Of a DNA stretch of 64,000 nt, positions 27,887 to 35,243 are shown piece by piece. Under the pieces are notes generated by a model that did no database searches, was not told where the DNA came from, and saw only the letters and a list, made by a program, of their open reading frames with translations. Numbering within the stretch: the stretch's first letter is position 1; the number at the start of each line of letters is the position of its first letter. Position numbers and translations under genes: made by a program. Source of the DNA: Streptomyces longwoodensis. Lineage in GTDB: Bacteria > Actinomycetota > Actinomycetes > Streptomycetales > Streptomycetaceae. Location of the stretch: positions 310,001 through 374,000 of the forward strand of contig NZ_KQ948549.1 in NCBI RefSeq assembly GCF_001514125.1, read 5' to 3'.

Positions 27887-28019
27887 GCCGTGCGGGCGTA
27901 TCCGAGCCCCGAAGTCGACCGAGGTTGCGTCGACACTTCGGTGAGTGCCGAACCGCCCGGTGCGTAGCGTGCGGAGTCCTGTGCGGGAGACGCCCGCGTT
28001 GATGACCCCGGAGGCCCCC

Positions 28020-28619
28020 GTGCCGGAGACGGACCTGAAGCGGCAACTCGTCGAGCGGTTCCAGGAGGTCAACGGCGACCATCCGATGACCGACGCGGAC
28101 GACGCGTACGTCAGCGCGCAGTTCGTCACCCTGGAGGAACTGTGCGCCGTCCATGGGCGCGAAGCCGATGCGGTCCGTCGGCTGATGCTCCAGCAGCGTC
28201 TGCCGCTCCCGGGATACCTGCGCTCCGACGGTGCCGAGATGGTGCCGGCCGACCTGTTCGCCCTCGCCGACGAGGCCGGCGGCGTGGACCTGCTCGAAGC
28301 GTGGTTCACCGCTCACTGGGCCGACCCGGTCACCGGGAAGGCGGAGTGGCACGCGTATCTCAGCGGACAGTACGTGTGTCTGCACCAGGTCACCCCCGCG
28401 ACCATCCAGCGCAAGGACCACCTGACGACCGCGATCGGCGCCGCAGTGGACGCGCCGGATGCCGGTTCGGCCCAGTGGTCCGAGCGGCTGCACACCCTGG
28501 TCGACGAACTCGACACCCTGGAGCCGGCGTTCACCGCCTACGACCGCCTCCGCTTCGGCGGACCCACGTCCCGGGACACCTGCGTCGACGCCGTGCGTGC
28601 CCGCTTCCCGCGCCCGTGA
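28020..28619 (+). CDS. Conserved protein of unknown function (possibly DUF6058)
   Basis: The protein has about 199 residues, mostly helical, with no signal peptide or membrane helix. The N-terminal half has LKRQLVERFQEVNGDHPMTDADDAYVSAQ and a DNA-binding-like FVTLEELCAVHGREADAVRRL segment. The second half has WHAYLSGQYVCL and an internal His/Cys-poor helical bundle. From memory it resembles a streptomycete family listed as DUF6058, but I cannot verify that. GTG 28020 is chosen because GGAGG lies six bases upstream; ATG 28002 is an alternative. Upstream, TTCGG-N6-CCGAA and an imperfect GAAGTCGAC repeat lie around 27911-27951. Confidence 0.65.
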   Translation: MPETDLKRQLVERFQEVNGDHPMTDADDAYVSAQFVTLEELCAVHGREADAVRRLMLQQRLPLPGYLRSDGAEMVPADLFALADEAGGVDLLEAWFTAHWADPVTGKAEWHAYLSGQYVCLHQVTPATIQRKDHLTTAIGAAVDAPDAGSAQWSERLHTLVDELDTLEPAFTAYDRLRFGGPTSRDTCVDAVRARFPRP

Positions 28620-28722
28620 CCCGGAGCCGTCGCCGAACACCGCGGGCACCCAGCCCGGGGACGTCGATTGTGGGGCCGCACTCCATATCGGGGGGCGGCC
28701 CCCGCTCCTACCGTCCCTCCGC

Positions 28723-29715
28723 ATGACACCGACCAGAGCCGCACACCACCGCATCGCCGCCGCGCTCGCGACACTGCTCGTCGCCCTGGGCCTCGGCCTG
28801 TACGCGCCCGGCCGGGCCGCCGCGGCCTCCCTCCAGGAGGTCACCGGCTTCGGCACGAACCCCGGCGCCCTGCGCATGTTCCGCTACGTCCCCGACGGAC
28901 TGCCCGCCGGCCGGCCCGTGGTGGTCGCCCTGCACGGATGCACCCAGAACGCCGCCGGGTACGGCACCGGCGCCGGCTGGCTCCAGCTCGCCGACCGGTG
29001 GAAGTTCTCCGTCGTCCTGCCGCAGCAGCAGACCGCCAACAACGCCTCCTCCTGCTTCGACTGGTTCCAGACCGGCGACGTCCAGCGCGGCCAGGGCGAG
29101 GCCGCCTCCGTCGCGCAGATGGTCGACCGGCACCTCGCCGACGTCGGCGGGGACGCCTCGCGCGTGTACGTGACCGGCCTGTCGGCGGGCGGCGCGATGA
29201 CGGCCGTGATGATGGCGGCCTACCCGGACCGGTTCGCCGCCGGCGGGATCGTCGCCGGGCTGCCCTACGGCTGCGCGCAGGCCGCCGGGTCGCCGTACGT
29301 GTGCATGTACGTCGGCGCCACCCAGACCCCGCGGCAGTGGGGCGACCGGGTGCGCGCCGCCGACCCCGGCCACCCGGGCCCCTGGCCGAAGCTCACCGTC
29401 TTCCAGGGCACCGCCGACTACACCGTCAAACCCGTGAACATGACCGACCTGGTCGAGCAGTGGACCGACGTCCAGGGCGCCGACCAGACCGCCGACGTCA
29501 GCGACACCGTCGGCGGCTACCCGCACCGGGTGTACCGGGCGTCGTCGGGTGCCGCCGTCGTCGAGACGTACAGCATCACCGGCATGGGGCACGGCCAGCC
29601 CGTCGACCCCGGCAGCGGCCAGGCGCAGTGCGGGACGGCCGGCGCCTACCTCCTGGACGTCGACCTGTGCGCGGCGTACCGGATGGGGACGGCCTGGGGA
29701 CTCGACTCCGCCTGA
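28723..29715 (+). CDS. Secreted PHB-depolymerase/CE1-type esterase
   Basis: The protein has 330 residues. The signal peptide ends near GRAAAAS (about residue 33). The alpha/beta hydrolase domain has the oxyanion-hole strand VVALHGCTQNA, the nucleophile elbow TGLSAGGAM and a late His in TGMGHGQP. This is the esterase PHB depolymerase family, which also includes feruloyl and acetylxylan esterases. No separate substrate-binding domain is attached, so a short ester or oligomer is more likely than crystalline polymer. Four or more Cys (SSCFDWF, YGCAQ, YVCMY, AQCGT) suggest extracellular disulfides. A hydroxybutyrate dehydrogenase is 16 kb away; any link is speculative. Confidence 0.85.
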   Translation: MTPTRAAHHRIAAALATLLVALGLGLYAPGRAAAASLQEVTGFGTNPGALRMFRYVPDGLPAGRPVVVALHGCTQNAAGYGTGAGWLQLADRWKFSVVLPQQQTANNASSCFDWFQTGDVQRGQGEAASVAQMVDRHLADVGGDASRVYVTGLSAGGAMTAVMMAAYPDRFAAGGIVAGLPYGCAQAAGSPYVCMYVGATQTPRQWGDRVRAADPGHPGPWPKLTVFQGTADYTVKPVNMTDLVEQWTDVQGADQTADVSDTVGGYPHRVYRASSGAAVVETYSITGMGHGQPVDPGSGQAQCGTAGAYLLDVDLCAAYRMGTAWGLDSA

Positions 29716-30052
29716 CGGCCCGGACCGGGGCGGGGCGGCCCGCAGCGGACCCGTCGGCCGACACCGCCCCGTCCGGCCCGGCCCCTGTCCGCCGACCGGG
29801 GGACCAAGGACCTGACGGGGCGTCAGCCAGAGCCGTGTCGCCAGGGCTTTCTCCGTCAAGCGCGGCGCGCGCCTCCCCGGCGTTTCACCCGGATGCCCCG
29901 CGTTGCGGGCCCGACACGCCGGGACGGCGTTCACCCGCCTGAGCATCCCGAGTGGTGCGAGCCCGGGGCCTGGCTGACGGTGGTTCAGTCAGGGCCGGGT
30001 CGGTACAGCTGACGAAGAGCCAGCTGCCCGGTCGTGGCGGAAGGACCCTCAC
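29716..30052. other. Intergenic region with small hairpins, no gene seen
   Basis: These 337 bases contain no convincing coding frame. A 6-bp palindrome CTGACG-GGG-CGTCAG lies at 29812-29826. A hairpin with 9-bp arms and one mismatch lies at 29969-29993, about 60 bases before the surface-protein start, and could be part of its leader. A GC-rich inverted repeat directly after the esterase stop may terminate that gene. AGGA immediately before the next start serves as its ribosome site. Confidence 0.4.
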
Positions 30053-30580
30053 ATGCGTTCTGTTCGCATCATCCTCGCCACCGCGGTGGCGTCGGCGTCC
30101 CTCGCCGTCGCCGCTCCCGCGGCCTTCGCGGCCGGAGGTGACTGGGACCACGACTCCTCCTCGTACAGCAAGGAGAGCAAGGAACACGGATCATCCACCA
30201 AGGAGCACGACGGCGGCGGGAGCCACGACGGCCCGCACGGCGGTGTGCACACGGGTGGCGGTGCGCTGACCATGACGAAGGGGGACGACCCCGGCGCCCG
30301 TGACCCGAAGTTCGACCCGGAGACCTACAAGGACAAGGACAGCGACCACGGCGGCTCGTCCTGGACCAAGGACGAGGGCGGCGAGTCCTCCTCCTGGACC
30401 AAGGAAAAGGACAACGAGGGCTGGAGCGGCGACCACGAGAAGCCCCGCGGCGGGATGCACACCGGAGGCGGCGCGCTCGCCGCGCCCACCGTGACCGCGG
30501 GCGGTCTGGCCGTCCTGGCCCTCGCAGGAACCGGCCTGTACGCCGCGCGCCGCAAGAAGTCGGCCCACGGCCTGGCCTGA
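30053..30580 (+). CDS. Surface protein with duplicated HTGGGAL motif; probable sortase substrate
   Basis: The protein has 175 residues. A signal peptide (residues 1-28, ending AFAAG) precedes a very hydrophilic region rich in Asp, Glu, Lys, Ser, His and Gly. At the C-terminus one membrane helix (about 144-164) is followed by RRKK, the layout of a sortase substrate. No LPXTG or LAXTG is present. Instead HTGGGAL occurs at 66-72 and again at 136-142, just before the helix, each preceded by GG and Val or Met. A class F sortase gene starts 109 bp downstream, which makes this motif the likely sorting signal (inference). Confidence 0.75.
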   Translation: MRSVRIILATAVASASLAVAAPAAFAAGGDWDHDSSSYSKESKEHGSSTKEHDGGGSHDGPHGGVHTGGGALTMTKGDDPGARDPKFDPETYKDKDSDHGGSSWTKDEGGESSSWTKEKDNEGWSGDHEKPRGGMHTGGGALAAPTVTAGGLAVLALAGTGLYAARRKKSAHGLA

Positions 30581-30689
30581 TCCATGCCGGACGCGATAGA
30601 GCCGCGGCCGCCACCGGTGCATCGTGTGGCGGCCGCCCGGCGTCTGCGCCCCGTCCGCCCTCCTGCCGTGCCCCCAGAGGTGAACCTCG

Positions 30690-31379
30690 ATGACCGTCCC
30701 TCCCGCTTCCCCCTCCGGCGACGAGCCCGAACCGGCCGGCCAGGGGTCCCGCGGCGGCCTGACCGTGCTGTGCGCCGTGGCCCTGCTGCTCGTGGCGATG
30801 AGCCTGCTCGGCGGCCGTGACCGCGCCGCCGACGACCACGGCGCGGCGGCCGCCGCGTCCCGTCGGCCGGCCGTCCCGCAGGCCGCCGCCCCGGCGTCGC
30901 CCGCCGGTGACGCGCCGGTGCGCGAACTCCCGCGGTCGCGGCCGGTGCGGCTGCTCATCCCCGAGATCGGGGTCGACGCGCCGTTCACCGAGCTCGCCCT
31001 CGGCTCCACGGGCCAGCTCAAGCCACCGCCCGCGAACGACACCAACCTCGTCGGCTGGTACGCCGACGGCGCCTCCCCGGGTGAGCTCGGCACCGCCGTG
31101 ATCGCCGGACACGTCGACACCAAGACGTCGGCCGCCGTCTTCGCCAACCTCAACCAGCTGCGGAAGGGCGACGTCTTCCAGGTCGTGCGCGCCGACGGGC
31201 GCAAGGCGACCTTCGAGGTCGACACCGCCGAGACCTTCGCCAAGGACGACTTCCCCAGCGAGCGCGTGTACGGCGACACGCCCGACGCCCAGGTGCGGCT
31301 GATCACCTGCGCGGGCGACTACGACCGCACGGTCCGCGACTACAAGGACAACCTGGTGGTCTTCGCCCACCTGGTCTGA
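30690..31379 (+). CDS. Class F sortase
   Basis: The protein has 229 residues. One N-terminal membrane anchor (about 28-42) precedes an Ala/Pro-rich spacer and the sortase beta-barrel. The catalytic His141 (IAGHVDT), Cys207 (LITCAGDYD) and a following Arg (Arg216, with Arg213 close by) are present. Class F sortases are typical of actinobacteria; their substrates are poorly defined. The upstream neighbour has the topology of a substrate but a non-LPXTG motif. The start ATG 30690 has a weak upstream GAGGTG. It is probably co-transcribed with the substrate-like gene. Confidence 0.9.
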   Translation: MTVPPASPSGDEPEPAGQGSRGGLTVLCAVALLLVAMSLLGGRDRAADDHGAAAAASRRPAVPQAAAPASPAGDAPVRELPRSRPVRLLIPEIGVDAPFTELALGSTGQLKPPPANDTNLVGWYADGASPGELGTAVIAGHVDTKTSAAVFANLNQLRKGDVFQVVRADGRKATFEVDTAETFAKDDFPSERVYGDTPDAQVRLITCAGDYDRTVRDYKDNLVVFAHLV

Positions 31380-31478
31380 CCCGCCCCGGCGGACCCGGCC
31401 GGACAGCCCGTCCGCCGGTCACCCGCGCAGTCCACACGAATCGCGCGCCGCAGCCGACCGGCACAGGATCGAGTCGCG

Positions 31479-31520
31479 CCCCCGGCGTCCCCGTCAGGGC
31501 CCCCGGCGTCTCCGTCAGGG
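31479..31520 (+). repeat. Two-copy 21-bp tandem repeat
   Basis: Two adjacent 21-base copies (31479-31499 and 31500-31520) differ at one position, and a decayed third copy follows. They lie in the 234-bp C-rich gap upstream of the SchA/CurD-like gene and are likely slippage products in the leader. Confidence 0.6.
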
Positions 31521-31613
31521 CCCACGGCACCTCCGGCGCCTACGGCCTTCCCTCCTCCGGCGCCCCGTCCCCCCGGCGCCCCCGTCCCCTCCCGCGAAGG
31601 AGTTGTGCCCAGG

Positions 31614-32756
31614 ATGACCACCACGTCCGCGCCCGTCTCACCGCCGCCGACCGGACAGGCGTCGCAGCGCGTGTCCCAGTCCGTGTTCGACGGCTCCCTG
31701 CTCCGCGTCATCCTCCTGATCGACGTCCACGACGGCGCCCAGCAGCAGTTCCTGGAGGCGTACGAGCAGCTCTGCAACCAGGTCGCGTCCGTCCCCGGGC
31801 ACGTCAGCGAGCAGCTGTGCCAGTCGATCGAGAACCCCTCCCAGTGGCTCGTCACCAGCGAGTGGGAGAGCGCGCTGCCCTTCCTCACCTGGGTGAACAG
31901 CGAGGAGCACGTGCGGATGGTCCAGCCGCTGCACGGCTGCGTCCGGGACACCCGCTCGCTGCGCTTCCACGTCGTCCGCGAGATCGGGGGCTCCGGGGCG
32001 CAGAACGCCAAGGGGAGCCTCCAGGCCGCCCCGCGCATCGGCGACGGGGTGATCCGGCACGCGCTCACCTTCACGGTGAAGCCGGGCAGCGAGGAGAAGG
32101 TCGCCGAGATCCTCGCCGGCTACGCCTCGCCCGAGCCGCGCGTCGACGACACCACCCGGCTGTGCCGGACCTCCCTGTTCCTGCACGGCAACAGGGTGGT
32201 GCGCGCCATCGAGGTGCGCGGCGACCTGCTCGCGGCCCTGCGCCACGTGGCCCGGCAGCCCGAGGTGCGGGCCGTCGAGGAGGCCATCAACCCGTACCTG
32301 GAGCAGGACCGCGACCTGGACGACCCCGAGTCCGCGCGCGTCTTCTTCACCCGGGCGGCGCTGCCCGCCGTCCACCACGTCACGGTGGAGCAGGAGGACC
32401 CGACGGCCCAGCGGCACGCGCTGTTCTACCCGGCCCGGCCGGAGTGCGGGATGCGGCTGGCCGAGGAGCTGGCCCGGCACGACGAGGCGGCGGCGGACGA
32501 CCCGCGCAGCCCGGTCCTGGGCAGCACGATCTTCCAGCGGGACGAGGTCGTCGTACGGCTGCTCGACGTGCGCTTCGGCCTGGACGACGAGGGTCTCGGG
32601 CGCTGCCTCGGGCTGTCCGGGGCCGGGCGGGTCAGGGAGCTGACGACGCTCCTCGACGGCCCCGACGCCGTCGGCGTCCAGGACGGCGACCTCCCGCGGA
32701 TCGTGGAGCTGGCCCGGATGAGGGCGGTCACCGACCGCCGCTCGCCGCAGGACTGA
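31614..32756 (+). CDS. SchA/CurD-like domain protein
   Basis: The protein has about 380 residues. The N-terminal ~110 residues form an antibiotic-biosynthesis-monooxygenase-like ferredoxin-fold unit (LLRVILLIDVHDGAQQQFLEAY, then VTSEWES). This is followed by two further related segments, IRHALTFTVKPGSEEKVAEIL and HHVTVEQEDPTAQRHALFYP, as in SchA and CurD from spore-pigment and curamycin type II polyketide clusters. The role of SchA/CurD is not established. No ketosynthase, chain-length factor or cyclase is near, so this copy is outside a pigment cluster. ATG 31614 is preferred over GTG 31605 because GGAG lies 11 bases upstream of it. An O-methyltransferase converges on it. Confidence 0.8.
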   Translation: MTTTSAPVSPPPTGQASQRVSQSVFDGSLLRVILLIDVHDGAQQQFLEAYEQLCNQVASVPGHVSEQLCQSIENPSQWLVTSEWESALPFLTWVNSEEHVRMVQPLHGCVRDTRSLRFHVVREIGGSGAQNAKGSLQAAPRIGDGVIRHALTFTVKPGSEEKVAEILAGYASPEPRVDDTTRLCRTSLFLHGNRVVRAIEVRGDLLAALRHVARQPEVRAVEEAINPYLEQDRDLDDPESARVFFTRAALPAVHHVTVEQEDPTAQRHALFYPARPECGMRLAEELARHDEAAADDPRSPVLGSTIFQRDEVVVRLLDVRFGLDDEGLGRCLGLSGAGRVRELTTLLDGPDAVGVQDGDLPRIVELARMRAVTDRRSPQD

Positions 32757-32764
32757 ACCCCGCG

Positions 32765-32819
32765 GCACACGACGGCCGGCCGGGCCCGCGGGAAGCGGGC
32801 CCGGCCGGCCGTCGTGTGC
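32765..32819. terminator. Very strong bidirectional terminator hairpin
   Basis: A perfect 25-bp stem (32765-32789 with 32795-32819) closes a 5-base GGGAA loop. It lies directly after the SchA/CurD-like stop and 46 bp before the end of the convergent O-methyltransferase gene. It is the strongest hairpin I found in the window. Confidence 0.85.
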
Positions 32820-32865
32820 GGGGGACGTCCCCGGGGCGGTCCCGAGGGAGCCGCCCCGGGCACGG

Positions 32866-33894
32866 TCACCTGGGTACGGTGCAGTCGAACGCGTGCAGGT
32901 ACGAGTTGACCGGGCGGACGTCGTCGACGACGAGCCCCGCCCCGGTCAGCCGGGAGATCATGCTGTCGGTGGTGTGCTTCGCCCCGCCGACGTTCAGCAG
33001 CAGCATCAGGTCCATCGCGGTGCTGAACCGCATCGACGGCGTGTCGTCGACGAGGTTCTCGATGACCACGACCCGGGTGCCCGGACCGCCGGCCTCGACG
33101 ACGTTGCGCAGCAGGCGCGCCGTGCTCTCGTCGTCCCACTCCAGGATGTTCTTGATGACGTAGACGTCGGCCTTGACCGGAACGGTCGTACGGACGTCGC
33201 CCGGCACGATCCGCGCCCGGTCGGCGAGGTCGCCGCCCGGCATCAGCCGCGGCAGGGCGTTCTCGACGACCCGCGGCAGGTCGAGCAGACTGCCGTGCAT
33301 CGACGGGTACTTGTCGAGCAGGCTCGCCACCACGTGGCCCTGGCCGCCGCCGAGGTCGGCGACCGAGGCGCAGCCCGAGAGGTCCAGCAGCGCCGCGACG
33401 TCCCGCGCCGACTGCTCGCTGGAGGTCGTCATGGCCCGGTTGAAGACGTCCGCCGACTCGGGGGCGTCCTCGTTGAGGTAGGTGAAGAACTCCTTGCCGT
33501 ACAGGTCCTCGACGACGTTGCGGCCGGTGCGCACCGCCTCGTCCAGCTTCGGCCAGGCGTCCCACGTCCACGCCTCCGTGCACCACAGGGTGATGGCGCG
33601 CAGGCTGTGCGGGTCGTCCTCGCGCAGCAGGCGGGAGGTCGCGGTGTGCGCGTACGTCCCGTCCGGCTGCTCGGCGAACACGTCGTAGCAGGCAAGGGCC
33701 CGCAGCAGCCGTCGCAGCGGCTTGGGTTCGGCCTTCACCGCGGCCGCGAGGTCCTCGACGGTCATCGGGGTGTCGCCGAGCGCGTCGGCGACACCCAGCC
33801 GGGCGGCGGCGCGGAGGGCGGCGGCGCAGGCCGCCCCGAACGCGAGCTCCCTGAGCCGCATCGGCGGCGGCGGAGCAGTCGGTGCGGTCGTCAT
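32866..33894 (-). CDS. SAM-dependent O-methyltransferase (hydroxyneurosporene/IOMT-like)
   Basis: The protein has 342 residues. The N-terminal dimerisation winged helix (RLGVADALGDTPMTVEDLA) precedes a Rossmann domain with the SAM motif DLGGGQGHV, and later LLDLPRV, GDV and KNILEWDDE. This is the plant-type and polyketide-tailoring O-methyltransferase family (DnrK, TcmN relatives). The usual catalytic His region before the helix WDDE reads IKNILEW, with no His where the family commonly has HxxHDW, so the base may be missing or shifted. It converges with the SchA/CurD-like gene, and both families are known from aromatic polyketide pathways. Confidence 0.85.
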   Translation of the reverse strand: MTTAPTAPPPPMRLRELAFGAACAAALRAAARLGVADALGDTPMTVEDLAAAVKAEPKPLRRLLRALACYDVFAEQPDGTYAHTATSRLLREDDPHSLRAITLWCTEAWTWDAWPKLDEAVRTGRNVVEDLYGKEFFTYLNEDAPESADVFNRAMTTSSEQSARDVAALLDLSGCASVADLGGGQGHVVASLLDKYPSMHGSLLDLPRVVENALPRLMPGGDLADRARIVPGDVRTTVPVKADVYVIKNILEWDDESTARLLRNVVEAGGPGTRVVVIENLVDDTPSMRFSTAMDLMLLLNVGGAKHTTDSMISRLTGAGLVVDDVRPVNSYLHAFDCTVPR

Positions 33895-33949
33895 GTACCG
33901 CGTCCTTCCTGGGAGGGGGAGGTGGGGTTCGTGCCGGCGGCGCGGCGGG

Positions 33950-35005
33950 TCAGCACAGGCCCGCGGGCTGCGAGGCCCGGCAGGTGTTGTCCTGGAAGGT
34001 GTTCTCGACGCCGGACCGCTCGTCGACGAGGTCGGCCGGGGAGTTGCCCTGGAGGTGGTTGCCGGTGATCCGGTTCCGGTCGTTGGTGGCGCCGACCAGG
34101 CTCTTCAGCAGGACGATGCCGCCCGACGCGGGCGAGGTGCCCACGTTGTCGCGGACCTCGTTGCCGGTGACCAGGGTGTCCTCGGCGCCGGTGAGGACGA
34201 TGCCCGAGCCCTGCAGGGCGAACAGCCGCGCGGTCTTCGGGCAGGACTTGTTGTTGGCGACGACCTGGTTGTCGCGCACGGTGAGGGCGCCGGCCCGGGG
34301 CTTGTTCTCGTCGCCGACGACGAACACGCCCGCGCAGTTGCCGGTGAGGCGGTTGTGGGCGACGGTCAGGTCGCGCAGCCGGCGCACGGTGACGCCGATC
34401 CGGTTGCCCTCCAGCCGGTTGTGCTCGACGACGGTGCCGTCGGTGTCCTTGGCGCCCTGCTCCTCGCCCACGCTGTTGGCGAGGAAGAGGCCGGCGTCAC
34501 CGTTGTCGCGGGCGGTGTTGCCGCGGAACGTGCCCCGGACCGACTGCTCCTGGGCGATGCCCCACACCCCGTTGCGCACCGCGGTCACGCCGCGCACGGT
34601 GAGTCGGTCGGTGTACGTGGCGTGCACGCCGTCGTGGCTGAACCCGGACACGGTCAGCGAGGCCACGGTGACGTCCTTCACGGGGTGGCCCGCGGTCCCC
34701 TTCACACAGATCCCGTTGCCGTCCGCGGCGCAGCCGGCGGCGGCCTTCTGGGTGCTGGGCTCGACGACCGTGCCCCGGCCCATGCCGCGCAGGGTCAGTC
34801 CGGGCGTGCTCACCGTGACGCTCTCGTGGTAGGTGCCGGGCGTGACGAGGACGGTGTCGCCGGGCTCGGCCGCGTCCACGGCCCGCTGGATCGACTCACC
34901 CGGTTTGACGACGTGGAGTGCATGCCCGACGGGGGGAGCGGCACCGAGGCCCGCTCCGAGGATCGCCGCGGTGCATGCCAGATATGCGATGCGAGAGTTC
35001 GGCAT
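33950..35005 (-). CDS. Secreted NosD-like right-handed beta-helix protein
   Basis: The protein has 351 residues. A signal peptide (MPNSRIAYLACTAAILGAG) precedes VVKPGESIQRAVDAAEPGDTV and VTPGTYHESV, the standard opening of a parallel beta-helix. About ten helix rungs follow, many with the N-rich pattern VxxNRLEGN and NEVRDN. Four Cys near the C-terminus and in the loop CAADGNGICV may form disulfides. There is no visible polysaccharide lyase active site, so binding is as likely as catalysis. GTG 35023 (VHIVRIM) is an alternative start with GGAA upstream. The O-methyltransferase gene lies 55 bp downstream on the same strand. Confidence 0.8.
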   Translation of the reverse strand: MPNSRIAYLACTAAILGAGLGAAPPVGHALHVVKPGESIQRAVDAAEPGDTVLVTPGTYHESVTVSTPGLTLRGMGRGTVVEPSTQKAAAGCAADGNGICVKGTAGHPVKDVTVASLTVSGFSHDGVHATYTDRLTVRGVTAVRNGVWGIAQEQSVRGTFRGNTARDNGDAGLFLANSVGEEQGAKDTDGTVVEHNRLEGNRIGVTVRRLRDLTVAHNRLTGNCAGVFVVGDENKPRAGALTVRDNQVVANNKSCPKTARLFALQGSGIVLTGAEDTLVTGNEVRDNVGTSPASGGIVLLKSLVGATNDRNRITGNHLQGNSPADLVDERSGVENTFQDNTCRASQPAGLC

Positions 35006-35243
35006 AATCCGTACGATATGCACGCGTTCCGGGCGAACTTCTGGATAGGTCCGTCCGGTGGCGTGTCTCCCTGGGCGGGTCCGTGTCCCGCCGGACGGCC
35101 CTCCGTCGCACCTCGGCGCAACGAGGAGTTCACCGTTCCGCCGGGCCCGCGTCATCGCGGGGGCGCGGCCCGGGCCTAGCTTGGCGCGAGCTGTCAATTG
35201 ATCTTGTGTCAGGAGCAGTGGCGAACGGGGGGAGTGGCGGCTG

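Noticed and set aside
31479..31520. The tandem repeat as a CRISPR array
   Set aside because: Copies abut with no spacers, there are only two, and no cas genes are present.
31614..33894. A whiE-type spore pigment cluster
   Set aside because: No ketosynthase, chain-length factor, carrier protein or cyclase gene occurs in the surrounding sequence; only a SchA/CurD-like gene and an O-methyltransferase are present.
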